Position numbers and translations under genes: made by a program
From: Diphasiastrum complanatum
Taxonomy: Eukaryota > Streptophyta > Lycopodiopsida > Lycopodiales > Lycopodiaceae
Reading direction: 5' to 3'
NCBI GenBank assembly: GCA_029204225.1
Contig: CM055093.1
Location: 27,315,566 to 27,379,565 of the forward strand
Length of the DNA stretch: 64,000 bases
Shown here: piece after piece, positions 33,576 through 49,822 of the stretch
Layout: each line of letters opens with the position of its first letter
Position numbering within the stretch: the stretch's first letter is position 1
Notes under the pieces: model-generated
What the model was told of the DNA's origin: nothing
Databases searched by the model: none
What the model saw: only the letters and a program-made list of their open reading frames with translations

Positions 33576-35220
33576 TTTAAATAAATAAATAAATATATAT
33601 CTCACCATTTTGCTTATACGATTCTAAATTTGTGTGTTCAATACGTAGCATAATTAAAGGTTGCCTATTTTCAAGGAATTATGAATTCCCTAGAGTATGC
33701 GAATACAAAGTTGCCCATAAAGCATTGAATCTTGATATGGCCTTATTTTATTTTGCATATTATGAAATTCTATAGTTACCTCACCTATTTTTTTTTACAT
33801 GTTTACGAAATTTGAAGTTTGTAGAAAAATTTTCAGAGAAACATTGTGCTTAAAAAAGTGTCGTACAAAATTTGAGAAAAGACATTACGACCCATAAAAA
33901 TGCATAAATGAGACCCATAAAGAGGTTGCATCCATAAAAAGGGGTCCTCCTTGCCATCCGCTACACGTGATAAATTTCTTGTTAGTCATTTTTAGGCTCA
34001 CTGAATTCAATGGTCATTCAATCATCGCTCTAGGCTCAATTCAGTGATCATTCAATCATCGCTCAGCCTTATCTAAATTTTATGTTTGTTTTGTCGAGTG
34101 CAAAAGTCATTAATTAGACCATTCCCCAACACAAAAATACATGTCTCTCCAATGTACAATAAGAGCCCAATTACATTAGGAAACCAGGCTCCAATTCTTA
34201 AAATATATAAAAATCAGAATGCTCTTTAGGATTGAAATTGTCCCCTGAAGAATCTGTACATTATTATATGTACATTATTATACATAGACAAACAAAACGA
34301 ATCATATCGAATCCTTTCAAATCAATATGGTTCACCATAGTGCGTATATGCTCATCGTTTTCATGTTCCAATACCCGAAAGTCATAATAATATAATAATC
34401 TAACGATGGAGTGGCGTCATACTTATCCTTTGTTTTTTGGAGTGACTTCCATCGCCGGCATACAAGAAAGAAAGAACTTCCAACTTAGAAGCCATGACTT
34501 TTTCAGATCTCACGCTCATACACAAAAACGCTGCCCTCCTTCGTCACCATGATCGTTACCTAACCTTCGCCGAACAGTCCACCTACTCCTCCTGCTTTCG
34601 ATGTCCGATTATTCTTCCTAATCTATGATCTGGATCGCATCTTGCTTGCTTGTCCATTCAATCTAATCAATCCATGATTTTATATCATTCCTAAGCATAT
34701 GCTACGTCTCTTCAAGGCTTCTCTCCTCGATCTGGCTGCCTAGGCAACCATTACAACGACGGGTTTCAGGTTTTTATAGTAACTATTAACTGGCTACTTG
34801 GCTCTTTCATACCGTTTTTGGTTTTTCTGTCAAGATTTTTCATGCAATCTGGTGACGCTTCACAGGTTTCGGACATAGAAGAAGATTCCTATTCAAATTA
34901 AGGACATAAATTATGAAAAAGTGTCAGAATGTATCGGCACCTCGAGGTACATGCACGTGCTTAAGAGTTGTCATAATGGATGATACATCATGTTATGACA
35001 ATATTAAACAATGCTTTGAAAGATGATTCCTAAATCGGGCTTGTTTGGCAGAAAAATGGATGGTAATCCCAGTCGTCGCTGACCTGATTGCAATTTGCAT
35101 CAACTTCAAAGTTCGTTAAGTTACTTCAACGTTCTGTGGCGATTCTGTACAAAAAAATGGCATGGTGATTGATGCAGTTAAGCCGTATGGATATACACCA
35201 TGTAGGCATTTTGCTTCGTT
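33576..35220. other. spacer and 3' flank of the first hydrolase gene
   Basis: AT-rich. A short duplication, 'tcaatggtcattcaatcatcgctc', occurs twice near 34007-34060. No gene recognised. The part nearest 35220 is the 3' UTR side of the minus-strand hydrolase. Confidence 0.4.
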
Positions 35221-37502
35221 CTAGTTAGCTTGGATCTTTTCTGTTTGTGTGTTGTCGAATTGAGAAATTACATCTAGATTAGGACGTTTTAATTCATCTG
35301 CGTAGGAGCTTCGTGCAGGAATCCTCTTGTCCAACCACGAAACTATGTCATTGAAGACGATTTCAACGTTCTTATCTGGTTCAGCCACTAGGAGACCGTG
35401 CCACATGCCTGGATAGATTTTTAGTTCCTTGTCAAAACTTCTAGCGGAGCTGTACAGCTCCTTGCTGCACTCGGGATCAGTCACTTTATCTGCATCACCG
35501 TGCAAGACAAGGAAAGGTAGCGTCACCTGCAGCAACAAAACAAAAGACTTCACATTAAAATTGAATGGAATTGCAGCTCCAATAGACGTGGATAATCTTC
35601 TAGAACTTGCAACATAAGGATCATCAACTCCTGCTTGATTTCCACATCACCAATTTTGAATGATGACTGTCACTTGCACTATACCTCATCAAGTCTTTGC
35701 TCAATGTTCATGCTTGCTTTGAGCATCTCCAGGGCCGTCTTCACACGGGGCCAGCCTTGGTACATTAACGAATTTGTTCGAATCTATCAATACAAAGATA
35801 ACGTAAGCATTCTTGATTAGCCATACCTAGGTGATTTCTTTGTCTCGAAACAAAGAAATTATATTCCTACTGTACCAAAATCTTGAAGTAACCTAGATAT
35901 GCTTCTTGAGGCCGAATGAAGCTGCATACCTCTTCTCTCTTGATAGGATCCTTGAAGGCCATCTCAATCACATCTTTTGATGGTACAATCTTCCACGTTG
36001 CAATGAGCGGTGAAAGAGTCGTCAAAACTCTGATAACGAACGGATGTGGCTTCATCTTTTCAGAAATCTATCAGAGATAATGACAAAACAAAAAAGTTCA
36101 GGTAACTCTGCAAAGGCTTAACTTCTAAGGTGCAAATTTTAAATTGATAGCTTCTCCCAAGTCGGTTGGTACTTAATTAGAAAAATCACGTTACGTTATC
36201 CATACTTTCCATACCTTGCACATCGGAGCTACTAGAACTGCCCCATTCCAGCCTGTTGGCTGCTTCCTGTGAAGATGAAGCGCTACACAACCTCCCATGG
36301 ACTCCCCATACAAAAATCTTGCTTTGTTTTTATATTCAGAACGCTCTGATCGCACAAAAACTATTGCAATTAGCTCCAAAATTCAGGAATAAGAATCTAA
36401 ACTTATAATCAGGACAACTCAAGCGTTTGATCATAATTTGGCGAGAATTTGAAACTACAATTGATGGCAAAATCTGGATCTAACGAGCTATAGACAAGCG
36501 TTCGAGCAGGCGGTATGATACCTCCAACGGATTTGAAAAAAGTTGCGACATCGTCAATAATGCTTGAAAAGTTTGCAATGTAGCATCGAGTCCCATCAGA
36601 TTTTCCATGACCTTCGTAATCAATACCAAACACTGCATATCCAGCTTCTGCAAGCTTTGCTCCCGCTCCTTTCTTGCACAAAAGAAATACCGTATTTTGA
36701 TTTAGACAGGATCAACAAACGGTAATGATACAAATGGATGCAAGACAACCTCAACCAGGCTTCGTTTCAATCAATCTGAATATCCTAGAGTGCAAATCTA
36801 TGATCTGCCTCGTATGACTCTTTTCCGATAACGGCCTCTTGAGGGTCTATTAACCAACGCTACATCGTCTAAAATTAATAGTTTTTCACAGAAGTTTCGG
36901 TGGGAGAAATGGTTGTTTATAAGTACCTTTCATAAAGATGCTGCATTCAACTGCATAGCCTGCCAAAGCCAAAAAATGAGTATTTTGCTTGATTTTTTAG
37001 CAATCGTTGCGAATTTCTGAAAACCATGTCATGAATTAAAAGGTAAAAACTAAATTAAATTTCTAGAAACGAATCATGGAACGTCAGTAATAGCTTATGT
37101 CATATGAACGCAAATAAGTTCCATATGTCAGACCACATCGAATCAAGTATTTGAACAATTCACCAAAGACTTGTAAGATGTGATAATTACCATGACACAG
37201 ACACACGAGGGCTTTGATATCCTGGTTAGAAGGAACCCAGCTGCAAGTGAACAATCTCATCCCTCTAGAATTATGTATGTATTCCTGCAAAGCATTTTGC
37301 CATAATTGAGGCCAACGATGAGATGTTGCTATTATGCCATATATTAAGAAATCAATGGACGTAATTTTCCAAATGTCTGCATTCTGATTCTTTAAGAATT
37401 AAGCAAACTTCTCCTTATTAATTCCAACACTTAGCGCAGTAAAATTTGATGGTTTGAGCACCTTCGTACCTCTCGATATCTGATAGGAGAGGACACCTCC
37501 AT
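35221..37502 (-). CDS. alpha/beta hydrolase, monoacylglycerol lipase / caffeoylshikimate esterase-like, copy A
   Basis: Eight exons on the minus strand: 37502-37470, 37284-37191, 36959-36927, 36668-36522, 36345-36215, 36067-35930, 35783-35685, 35526-35221. All have GT..AG introns and phases identical to copy B; the product is 326 residues. The oxyanion-side CHG is at 42-43, GIDYEGHGKSDG at 68-79 and the nucleophile elbow GESMGG with Ser118. Asp238 is in DADKVTDP and His268 in MWHGL. The triad positions agree closely with human monoacylglycerol lipase as I recall it. In plants this family cleaves monoacylglycerols or caffeoyl shikimate in the phenylpropanoid pathway; the sequence alone does not separate these roles. 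No signal peptide, so probably cytosolic or membrane-associated. The start MEVSSPIRYRE is chosen because it aligns with copy B. Intact, so probably functional. Confidence 0.92.
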
Positions 37503-38300
37503 CTGTGAAAGTAATCGAACAAGTAGATTCGAAAGTGCCAAATTCTATATGAATCGTTCAGAGTATTCAGAGCAATCAAGCTTAAGATGCAGCGATTTGG
37601 ATCAAGATCAACAGCGTAGGCTGCCTGACTTTCTCCGGAAAATCTGGTCGAATTCAGCTTGTGAGCCTCCAGAGGTTCTATTTTGAATTACATACAGCCG
37701 CGTCTGTCATCGAAAAAACAAGTCAATGAATCTATATGTTGCTCTCCGCTTCGATTTTCCAGCTAAAAACCACTACTAAGATCCACTACTACTTTTGAGC
37801 AAACAAAGTAAGATGCGTAAACAGTGAAGTTGAATTGTTCAATTGCACTGTGTACAATTGCTCGAGCCGAGATAGCATATGGTTTAATTGACCTTAAGAG
37901 CTCGATGTCTTCGTGCATCTGACTCTACCCGGCACGAGCCCGAGAGAGAGAGAGAGACGGAGATGGCAGATATAAACATGGCGCAGCCAGCCATTTGGAA
38001 GTCTATGGAAGCCATCTTTGAGTTGTATTTTTCAACCAGTAAAACAATGTGCAAATAAGTCATAAAGTCTTCCTGAAAGAGGAAGTAGAATTTTTCATGG
38101 AGGGATCTTCAAAAGTCAAATTGAAATGTGTAAATCAGTGTGAAGAAAGAACAGCCTGGGTGTGTGCCCGCTGCCCTGCTGGATTGTCGCCCTGCTGGAT
38201 TGTCGCGAGACAGACGCGCGCGCATGACGAATATACTTTTAGAAATTTCAAATGAAAAAAATTGGAGAAAAAGATGAGGGGCGCCTTCTTCCCTTCTTCT
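37503..38300 (-). promoter_or_regulatory. 5' flank of hydrolase copy A, partly shared with copy B
   Basis: Blocks such as 'gaaagtcaggcagcct' with 'gttgatctt' (minus strand, about 37615-37640) and 'gaaaatcgaagc.gagagcaaca' (37740-37762) recur in the same order upstream of copy B (about 57010-57150). The duplication therefore included at least 250 bp of 5' flank. A short GA tract (37942-37958) lies further out. No TATA box could be assigned with confidence. Confidence 0.55.
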
Positions 38301-38600
38301 TGGTGCTCACGTCCACTACAAGACAATACATTTTTGTTGCATGTGATTTTAACTGAACAATGCATGACTATTTAGGATTCGGATTGTTCACGTGACTAAA
38401 AAATGAAATCACTTGTGATTTCTATATATTTGTTTTTTAATGTATGCAATATTTATTCTTTAAAAAAATTCAATTTATAACACGAATTGAATTTGATTTT
38501 TTTTACGTTTTACAACTTATGGATATCATGTGTGTCTCATTTGGACCAAATATTGATGTTCGACACTCACGTCATTTAAACAAAGTTGTACATGAAAATC
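38301..38600. other. spacer
   Basis: Contains CACTACAAGACAATAC at about 38313, which looks like a CACTA end but lacks a verified partner. Otherwise AT-rich. Confidence 0.35.
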
Positions 38601-39612
38601 ATCCATAATATTTGGAGGCAGTAGCGAAGATCGACAAGCTCGAACAGGAGCTGTCTGATCTCAAACAACAGCTGGAAGATCAAAAGTTAGCTGCCGGGTT
38701 CCAAACTCAAGATATGGCAACAGCAGCTACTCAGGCAAAGCAACCATGTCGAAACCAGTCGAAGGTATGTGCTGAAAGGTTCAATGCATTTGCTGATCGA
38801 TTCTGGAAGTGGTGTCCACAAGCTTTTAACATTGAAATACAATGGCATGTGAATTATATGATGCTACCAGGTGCAATAGGCATCGCCTTCGACGATTGGA
38901 AATTACCTTGGGGAAAGGACGACTTTCTCTGGTTATAGGCCCAGTTATCTATCGAGCAGAAAGGATGACTAGGGCATAACTCAGGAAAAATTCACAGTCG
39001 AGCCTTTCGGATCAGTTGAGTTATACATAGGTTCTTCTGCTATGTATATCTTAGAATACATTTGTATTAAAGAATATCAGTTTTTGCGAAATGAAGACAA
39101 TAAGCGACAATTTTGGAAGCAAAAGTCGCAGTTCCAATTGTATAAACCAAAAGACGTTGCGGATATCTAACTGATTATTTTGCAAAAAATTTCGACACAA
39201 TCTGCAAGATTGAAGAAAGTCAATTCATTACAAGCACTTTTCTACATATTCGTTCTGGTAGTTTGGCACTTTTATAACAAAGATTTTGTTTTTGGTACGG
39301 AATCTATATGTTAAAATTTCTTTTATAAGATTTTCAGTTCGCTTTTGTAAAGAAATCACACTTCGAAGTGATTCAGACGAAGATGAGAAGTTAACTCAGG
39401 AGCTGTTCGCTGGAACATTGCTCCCTGTTAAGCTCGAAGAATTCGACAATCTACCAATTGGCCTAGTATACGCAATCAAAGGAAACATCGATGTTGTACG
39501 AGGCTCAACAGAATTTGGAGTTAGCCCAAAGATTACACGAAGAATTGAATCCATTATAAATATTCATTCTTGCCTATGTAATGGTGATGTTTCTACTCAC
39601 TTCAAGACATAG
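38601..39612 (+). other. two unrecognised open stretches, possibly retroelement remnants
   Basis: 38612-38938 encodes a 108-residue piece with a short amino-terminal coiled coil (KIDKLEQELSDLKQQLEDQK) followed by CAERFNAFADRFWKWCPQ. 39286-39612 encodes an acidic piece with LPVKLEEFDNLPIGLVYAIKGN. Both lie upstream of and in the same orientation as a putative gypsy-like LTR (39785), so they may be decayed internal retroelement sequence. I recognise neither. Codon use and lack of clear start context argue against intact host genes. Confidence 0.3.
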
Positions 39613-39772
39613 CAAGCCATATATTCAAAGCTGAAGAAATATCTCAAATGAAATATCTTAAGGAACATATGAAGAAATATCTTTTGACCTTAACGAATAT
39701 ATGAAGAACATAATGAATCGCGAATGATCCTCGAAATGAAGATTATATGTTCACGAGGACATTTCACATTTG

Positions 39773-40870
39773 AGGAAGGGGATATGTGATGAATTTGTTA
39801 AATATCGAATATTAATCTAAATATGGCATGTTATACTCGAATATGAAGATATGAGCTAGATAAATATAAATCATGAAGAGGCCTATATCGTTTTTCAAGA
39901 ATATATCTCCTAAAGACTTGCCTTGTATTTAAGGGCAAGACCTCTAGAAGTGAAACACTGCCTTGGATAGCTTTTATGAGGTCATCTACGCGAAACGACT
40001 AAATATGAATCGACATACTAAACTAGAGTAATTCCAATTCTTAGTTAAATATATCTCTTATTGTATAATTAAGCATATATTCAACCTAATTGTTAACTAG
40101 ACCTTTTCACGAGGGCGACGCACTTGTATTTTGTAGAGGTGTCTTTGTTCGCTCCGTAGACCATATATTGATCACACGCTTCAATATCGATCATCGAAAG
40201 AGAAAGAGTTTATGTATTTGTGAGAGATTGAAGAAGTTCTCTCTTATCTCTGTTTTCCACACTGTTGAGTGTGAGTGATCTTGAGTCTACTAGCAATCTC
40301 TATTGCATTACATGAATTACTCTCTGGTCAGGCAGACGCTTTAGTGCATTACAGTCGTTTGTTGTATGTCCGTAAATATGCTCTAAAGAACTATCTTAAA
40401 ACTATCTTATTCGTCTGTCGCAAACACGTTGCTTTCGACATTCGAATGACGTCTACATTTGGTATAGTCTAGCACAATCATTGATAGAACTATATGTATA
40501 CATCTGAGATGACAGTCCCTGTCTGAGGAATTGAGTCGTTGATCTGTGTTCTTGTTTGTAATTGACATAAGTTTCTAACATACTCTAAAACTATTTGTGC
40601 TCTTTAACCATAAACTTGGACTTTAGTTGTTGAGGACTTCTGTCTAAAACCGAACAGTTCACAAATATGATTAACTAATTGTCTGCATGAACTCGAATAC
40701 ATCGAACATTTCTTGAATCTCTACTGACAACTTAATCAGGCGGAGTGTAGTACTTTTGTACTACTCTGATAACATCTCACCTGTAGGATGCATTTCATTC
40801 GACTTGATAGAAGCAAGAATGTTGCTCTAGAATTATTAACACTACACACTCCCAACACAAGTAATACCGG
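39773..40870 (+). repeat. putative gypsy-like 3' LTR with polypurine tract
   Basis: TTCACGAGGACATTTCACATTT then GAGGAAGGGGATA (39772-39784) followed by TGTGATGAATTTG (39785). This is the arrangement seen at the 3' end of many plant gypsy elements, where a purine tract abuts the LTR. A TATTTAAG box lies at about 39927. The right end is uncertain; 'cccaacaca' near 40860 is a candidate. No RT or integrase remains on the left within the window. Confidence 0.5.
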
Positions 40871-41024
40871 TTACTTCCTAAATGTCTGCTGACAACCAGA
40901 ATAACTCTCGAATCCACTTCACTCGAAACAAGTCATAATTGTACTAAATACATAACTTTCAAATGCTATCCTCTTGGGGTTCGATATTTTTTACTACAAA
41001 ATCTATATTAACCTTGTTGGTATA

Positions 41025-41705
41025 GTACAACATAATACATCAAGGCAATACAAGAAATTAATACACGGTATCGATTTCATGTATCACATAGTGCTAATGA
41101 TACCGTAGATCGATGCCGAGTATCGAGTCCTCATATCATTTGTCCCAAATCATTCCGTGAAACAATACGCCATGTCAATCTCAAGTGTTAGTTTAGATAC
41201 AATTATTTTTATTAGGTTCCAACCTTATTTTTAGATACCAATTAGGTCAGTTGATATTAAAGATCAATACGTTGTATTGATCGGTAGTATCTTCTGTCAA
41301 GCTGATATGAGAAATCAATATCGGGTGTTGATTGTTGTATCATTTTATGATGATCCATGAAATTGATACGCAATATTGATTTTCCGTATCATTTGTCACT
41401 TATGATACCACATATCGATTTACGGTATCAGCTTACCTTAATGATATGAGAAATCGATATCAATATCAATTTCACGTATCATTCTCTAACTTGGTACTAT
41501 AGATGATACGAAAAATCGATACCTGGTATCAATTTTCCATATTATTATTGATAATTGACATCATAGATTGATACACGATATTGATTTGTGGTATCACATA
41601 AGAAAAATGATACTGGAAATTCATACCTCATATCGATTTTACGTATCAATTTGGATAATTGATATCGATGATCGATATGCAGTATCAATTTTTGGTATCT
41701 ATAGC
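41025..41705. repeat. GATAC..ATCGAT..GTATC minisatellite
   Basis: About 680 bp of diverged units of roughly 45-60 bp, each holding GATAC or GTATC around a central ATCGATA/ATTGATA, so most units are imperfect palindromes. 'gtatcaattt' and 'gataccacatatcgatttacggtatc' are typical. Related 'ggtatca' and 'gatacca' words recur at about 45510-45660 and 45830-45910, indicating a dispersed family. Confidence 0.8.
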
Positions 41706-42249
41706 GGTATTTTAATGTCACATTTGGACTCTTTTTTCATGAAAAAAAAAAACAGTTTAATGAGCTCTTTTGTGATATTAGTACAAAAAGTCAGAAAGTT
41801 TTTGGATTTTAATCTGATTTTCTAGAATATTCTTGCTTGCTAACTCAAAAATCATTATTTTGAAAATAAAATTAGTTCCTTTTGTTTTTCTCACAGTAAA
41901 CCAATACAAAAGATAAAATTTAAGGTCTCAAAAGGGTTCGTTACATTGAAAGTAGCTACTAAGAAACGTAAAATAGGTCACCCAATTAATGATGTCAAGG
42001 AACCGTCAAAGGTATCAATTGCCCATGATTTTTCATCAGTGAAGAGGGCAATTGATGAAGAGATTCAAGATGAATTGGTCACATTTTTCTCTCTCTCTTT
42101 GATGAGAACCATGTCTTGAACTTGCATGTATTTTTGTAGGTTCTTCAGCTATAACAAATTTCTGAGTAAATAACTATATCTAGGACTCTATCATGTATAC
42201 CTGATAGAGATAGCTGGTAATAGATAGAATGGCAATTGGATCAAATAAT
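41706..42249. other. AT-rich spacer
   Basis: No gene recognised on either strand. Confidence 0.4.
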
Positions 42250-43340
42250 TGAAGTGGAATTAAAATTCCAGCACCCCTAACATTGAATCTCTTACTCCTT
42301 ATTCTAACCCCAAAACCCTAGATCACTAATACTTATGCGAGTCAAGTCAAATTCAAGCAAACTACCACCACTAAATCCTCTTGTATGAACTACCAACACT
42401 AAACCCAAACTGAATACCTCAAAGCCTAAACCCTAAACTCCTTGCCCTCACAGTTTAGCCCCTTTTCCTAACATTTTTACTCTAGATCCCCCACTTTAAA
42501 TCCCAAACCCCTATGTCTAAAACTCTCTCTGTAGATCCCTTAGTCCCTAAATTTCTAAATCCCTTACTCCTTAACCCCTGATCCTAGACTCTCATCCCAT
42601 ATCCTAAATTCTAGAACCCAATACCCTAAAATCTAGAACCCTTATCCTACATTCCCAATGCCCCTTATCCCAAATCCGAAGCCCCCTTATCATAAATTGC
42701 CTTCCCTGGATCTCTTATCCTAAATCAGAAATTTCAAACCCTAAGCATTAAAGATCTATCTCTAAACCATAAACCCTTTTCTCTAAACTCATGAGCCCCC
42801 TATCCCTTATACTAAACCCAAACTCAATACCTCGAAGCCTAAATCTTAAACCTCTTACTCCTTATCCTAAACCATTTCTCCTAGATCCCTAATTCTAAAC
42901 CCCTTTTCTCTATACCCCTAACCCCAAATCCATAGATCACTAATACTTCAAGTGAGTCAAGTCAAATTAAAGTAAAATACCACCACTAAACTCTCTTGTA
43001 TGAACTACCAGCAATAAACCCAAACTCAATACTCTCAAGCCTAAATCCTAAATCCTAAGCCCCTTGCTCTCACAGTTTAGCCCCTTTTTCTAAATCCCTT
43101 TCTCTGGATCCCCTACCCTAAATCCCAAACCCTTTTGTCTAAACCCCAATTGCTAAATCCTAGATCCCTAATTCTTAGATTCCTAAACCCTTATCCTAGA
43201 TTCGTATCCCATATTCTAAATCCTAGAGCCCAATAACCTAATCCCTAATACTCCATATCCCCAATGCCCCATATCCCAAGTCTGAAGCCCCCTATCCTAA
43301 ACCTTGTTCCCTAGATCTCTTACCCAAAGTCTCAAACATG
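42250..43340. repeat. degenerate telomere-like (CCCTAAA) sequence, duplicated about 614 bp apart
   Basis: The whole segment is made of variants of 'cctaaaccc', 'ccctaaatcc' and 'cctagatccc', close to the plant telomere unit CCCTAAA but never a clean array. The block starting 'gatcactaatactt' at 42321 recurs at 42935 together with the following 300-400 bp (TACCACCACTAAA, CTCACAGTTTAGCCCC). So there are two diverged copies in direct orientation. It is an interstitial relic, not a chromosome end. Confidence 0.85.
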
Positions 43341-47606
<4,266 letters not shown>

Positions 47607-48187
47607 TGATGAGGATCAGGAATCGCGATTTGGATTTCGCAGTCGCGAAGCTTTTGCGACTGAACCACGATCCTTTTTGGATTCAGATGGAGTTCAGATC
47701 CGATCGCTAGACACTGCCAGCTGAATCACTCCTACAGTCCTCCAGAATTAGTCAGGCACTGCTAATCTACGTTTATAAAATCAATGCAGCATTCAACATA
47801 GTTTCAACCAAGGTGCGGAATTAAAATGAACAAGAAAACTCAAACATACGAATAACAGCAGACGCATTTGCATTCGAGATCAGACACAACAAGAGAAATT
47901 ATCTATATTGATCTTCCTATGCTTTCTTCAAGAACTGCATGCAAATCTTTGCATTGCATTGGCGTGGGAGAAACACGGTTCTCTCACGAGTAATCGTTCA
48001 CTTTACTAGCGGACAGTTGGATCTCTATGGATCCTGATCATAGAGCTCTTCTCGCATGCAAGCGGACTTGTTGTCTGTATTTCGTCTTGATTGCTTCCTA
48101 GCATCAGACTACTACATTACACTATATGTGTATTCCGTTGACCTATATGTCAAGTATCATCCAGTAAGTATGGTCGCTCTATGTAAA
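47607..48187 (-). repeat. 3' terminal repeat of the copia element
   Basis: On the plus strand it begins TGATGAGGATCAGGAAT, giving a ..CA end in element orientation, and shows near-continuous similarity to 52342-52880. It contains 'tctctcacgagtaatcg' and 'ggatctctatggatcctgatca'. The shared sequence runs into the end of the RNase H frame (YIERPYLLDDT), so the true LTR edge probably lies a few tens of bases inside 48187. Confidence 0.85.
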
Positions 48188-49642
48188 GGTACTTGATCGT
48201 AATGTGTTTCATTTTGGAATGGAACACGAGATCTTTCGTTAGGTGTTGTCCATCTGCAAGATTAGGGGCTCGTTCCTTGTTTCGCCCAATTCGTCCAGGA
48301 ACTGCCTTAGTTAGATTATTTCGTTGGCCATCTTTGCTGCTGCAACATATTCTGCTTCGCAGGATGACTGGGCTACAACAGTCTGCTTCTTGCTGACCCA
48401 GATAACTGTTGCTCTTGATGCGATGGTGCATCCTCCCAAGATGCTTTTACAGTCGTCCTTGAGAGATGCCCAGCTAGCGTCACTGTAGGAAAGTATCCTG
48501 AAACCTGCACCACGACAATAACACAAGCCATAATCCCTCGTTAATTGACGATATTGCAAAATTTGTTTTGCAATCTTCCAATGTGTCAAGCCTAAATTCT
48601 TGTAGAATTGGCTCATCCTAACTACTGCATAAGCAATATCAGGACGTGTGTTGTCAGCAAGGTACATCAATGATCCTATCAACTTCTTGTAAGGTGTGAG
48701 CTGCGTCTGTTCTCTCTCTTCCTCAGTCTTTGGACAGTCATTATTTGTCAGCACCATCTCTGCGAGCATTGGAGTGTTCGCTCCTGTACAGTTCAACATC
48801 CCAAAGTCCTCTAGAATCTTCTGGGTGTATCTGGACTGGTGAAGGTATAACTTACCTCCCTCATAGCCCCTTTCAATTTGCAAGCCTAGGTAACACCAAG
48901 CTTCTCCCAGATCCACGATCTCGAAATCTTTCAAGATGTCTGCCTTTACTTTAGCAATTAGCTGCTCACTCCTACAAAGTATCAGAGTGTCGTTCACATA
49001 TACAACCACAATGATGATCAGTCCATCTGTAACTCTGACATATACATTAGAATCAGTCAATAGAGGCTTGAATCCTAATGATTTCAGGACTTGATCTTTC
49101 TTCTTGTACCATTGTCAGGTTGATTGCTTCAGACCGTAGATGCTTCTATGCATTCTGCATGCATAGTCAGGAAGTGAATTTGAGACATATCCTGGTGGTT
49201 GATCCATGTAGACCTCTTCATCTAATTTGCCATGCAAGAAGGTTGTCTTCTCGTCCACAATGTGGATTCTGAGGTCATAAGCTGCTGCATATGCAGATAA
49301 CATACAGAGGGATGAATGTTTGACAACAAGAGAGAAAGTTTCAGAGTAGTCAATACCGTATCTCTGAGAAAAACCTTTCGCTACTAGTCTTGCCTTGTAT
49401 TTTGTCACATTTTCATTTGGTCCATATTCGAGCTTGAAGATCCATTTGCATTTGACAATCTTGCGCTTATTTGGTAATGGCTCCAACGTCCATACCTGGT
49501 TCTTCCTCATGGACTCCATCTCTTCGTTCATGGCTTGGATCCATTTGTCCTTTTCTGGAACTTCAATCGCCTCCTCGAAAGCCTGTGGTTCGCCACTGAA
49601 CCCGCAGAACTCTTCTAATGTGGAAGCTGAACTGCCTGGCAC
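48188..49642 (-). pseudogene. copia reverse transcriptase and RNase H
   Basis: 49642-49115: [47 protein letters not shown], a changed first catalytic region (VDEKTTFLHG in place of the usual LDVKTAFLHG) and SIYGLKQS. After a stop near 49115, 49060-48311 carries VYVNDTLIL at 49003-48977, where the usual YVDD has become YVND, losing a catalytic aspartate. Then come DLGEAWCYLGLQI, LIGSLMYLADNTRPDIAYAV, SDASWASLKDDCKS and SSCEAEYVAAA. The last part of RNase H (48310-48188) is frameshifted. Confidence 0.92.
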
Positions 49643-49822
49643 ATATCTTGCTGGCGCTCTTCGTGGTCTTGTCGACCTTCCGGGAGATCCTCCTGGAATA
49701 GCTATGCCTTTGCCCTTGTCTGCTCTGCTCGGTCTGGAACCATCTTGGTTTACAGGAACTGCGGCAGCAGGTTGTCTCTCGAATCTTTCTTCGTCAGATT
49801 CATCGCTCGAATGAGAGACGAC

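Noticed and set aside
42250-43340. Functional telomere
   Set aside because: No run of perfect CCCTAAA units and sequence continues on both sides.
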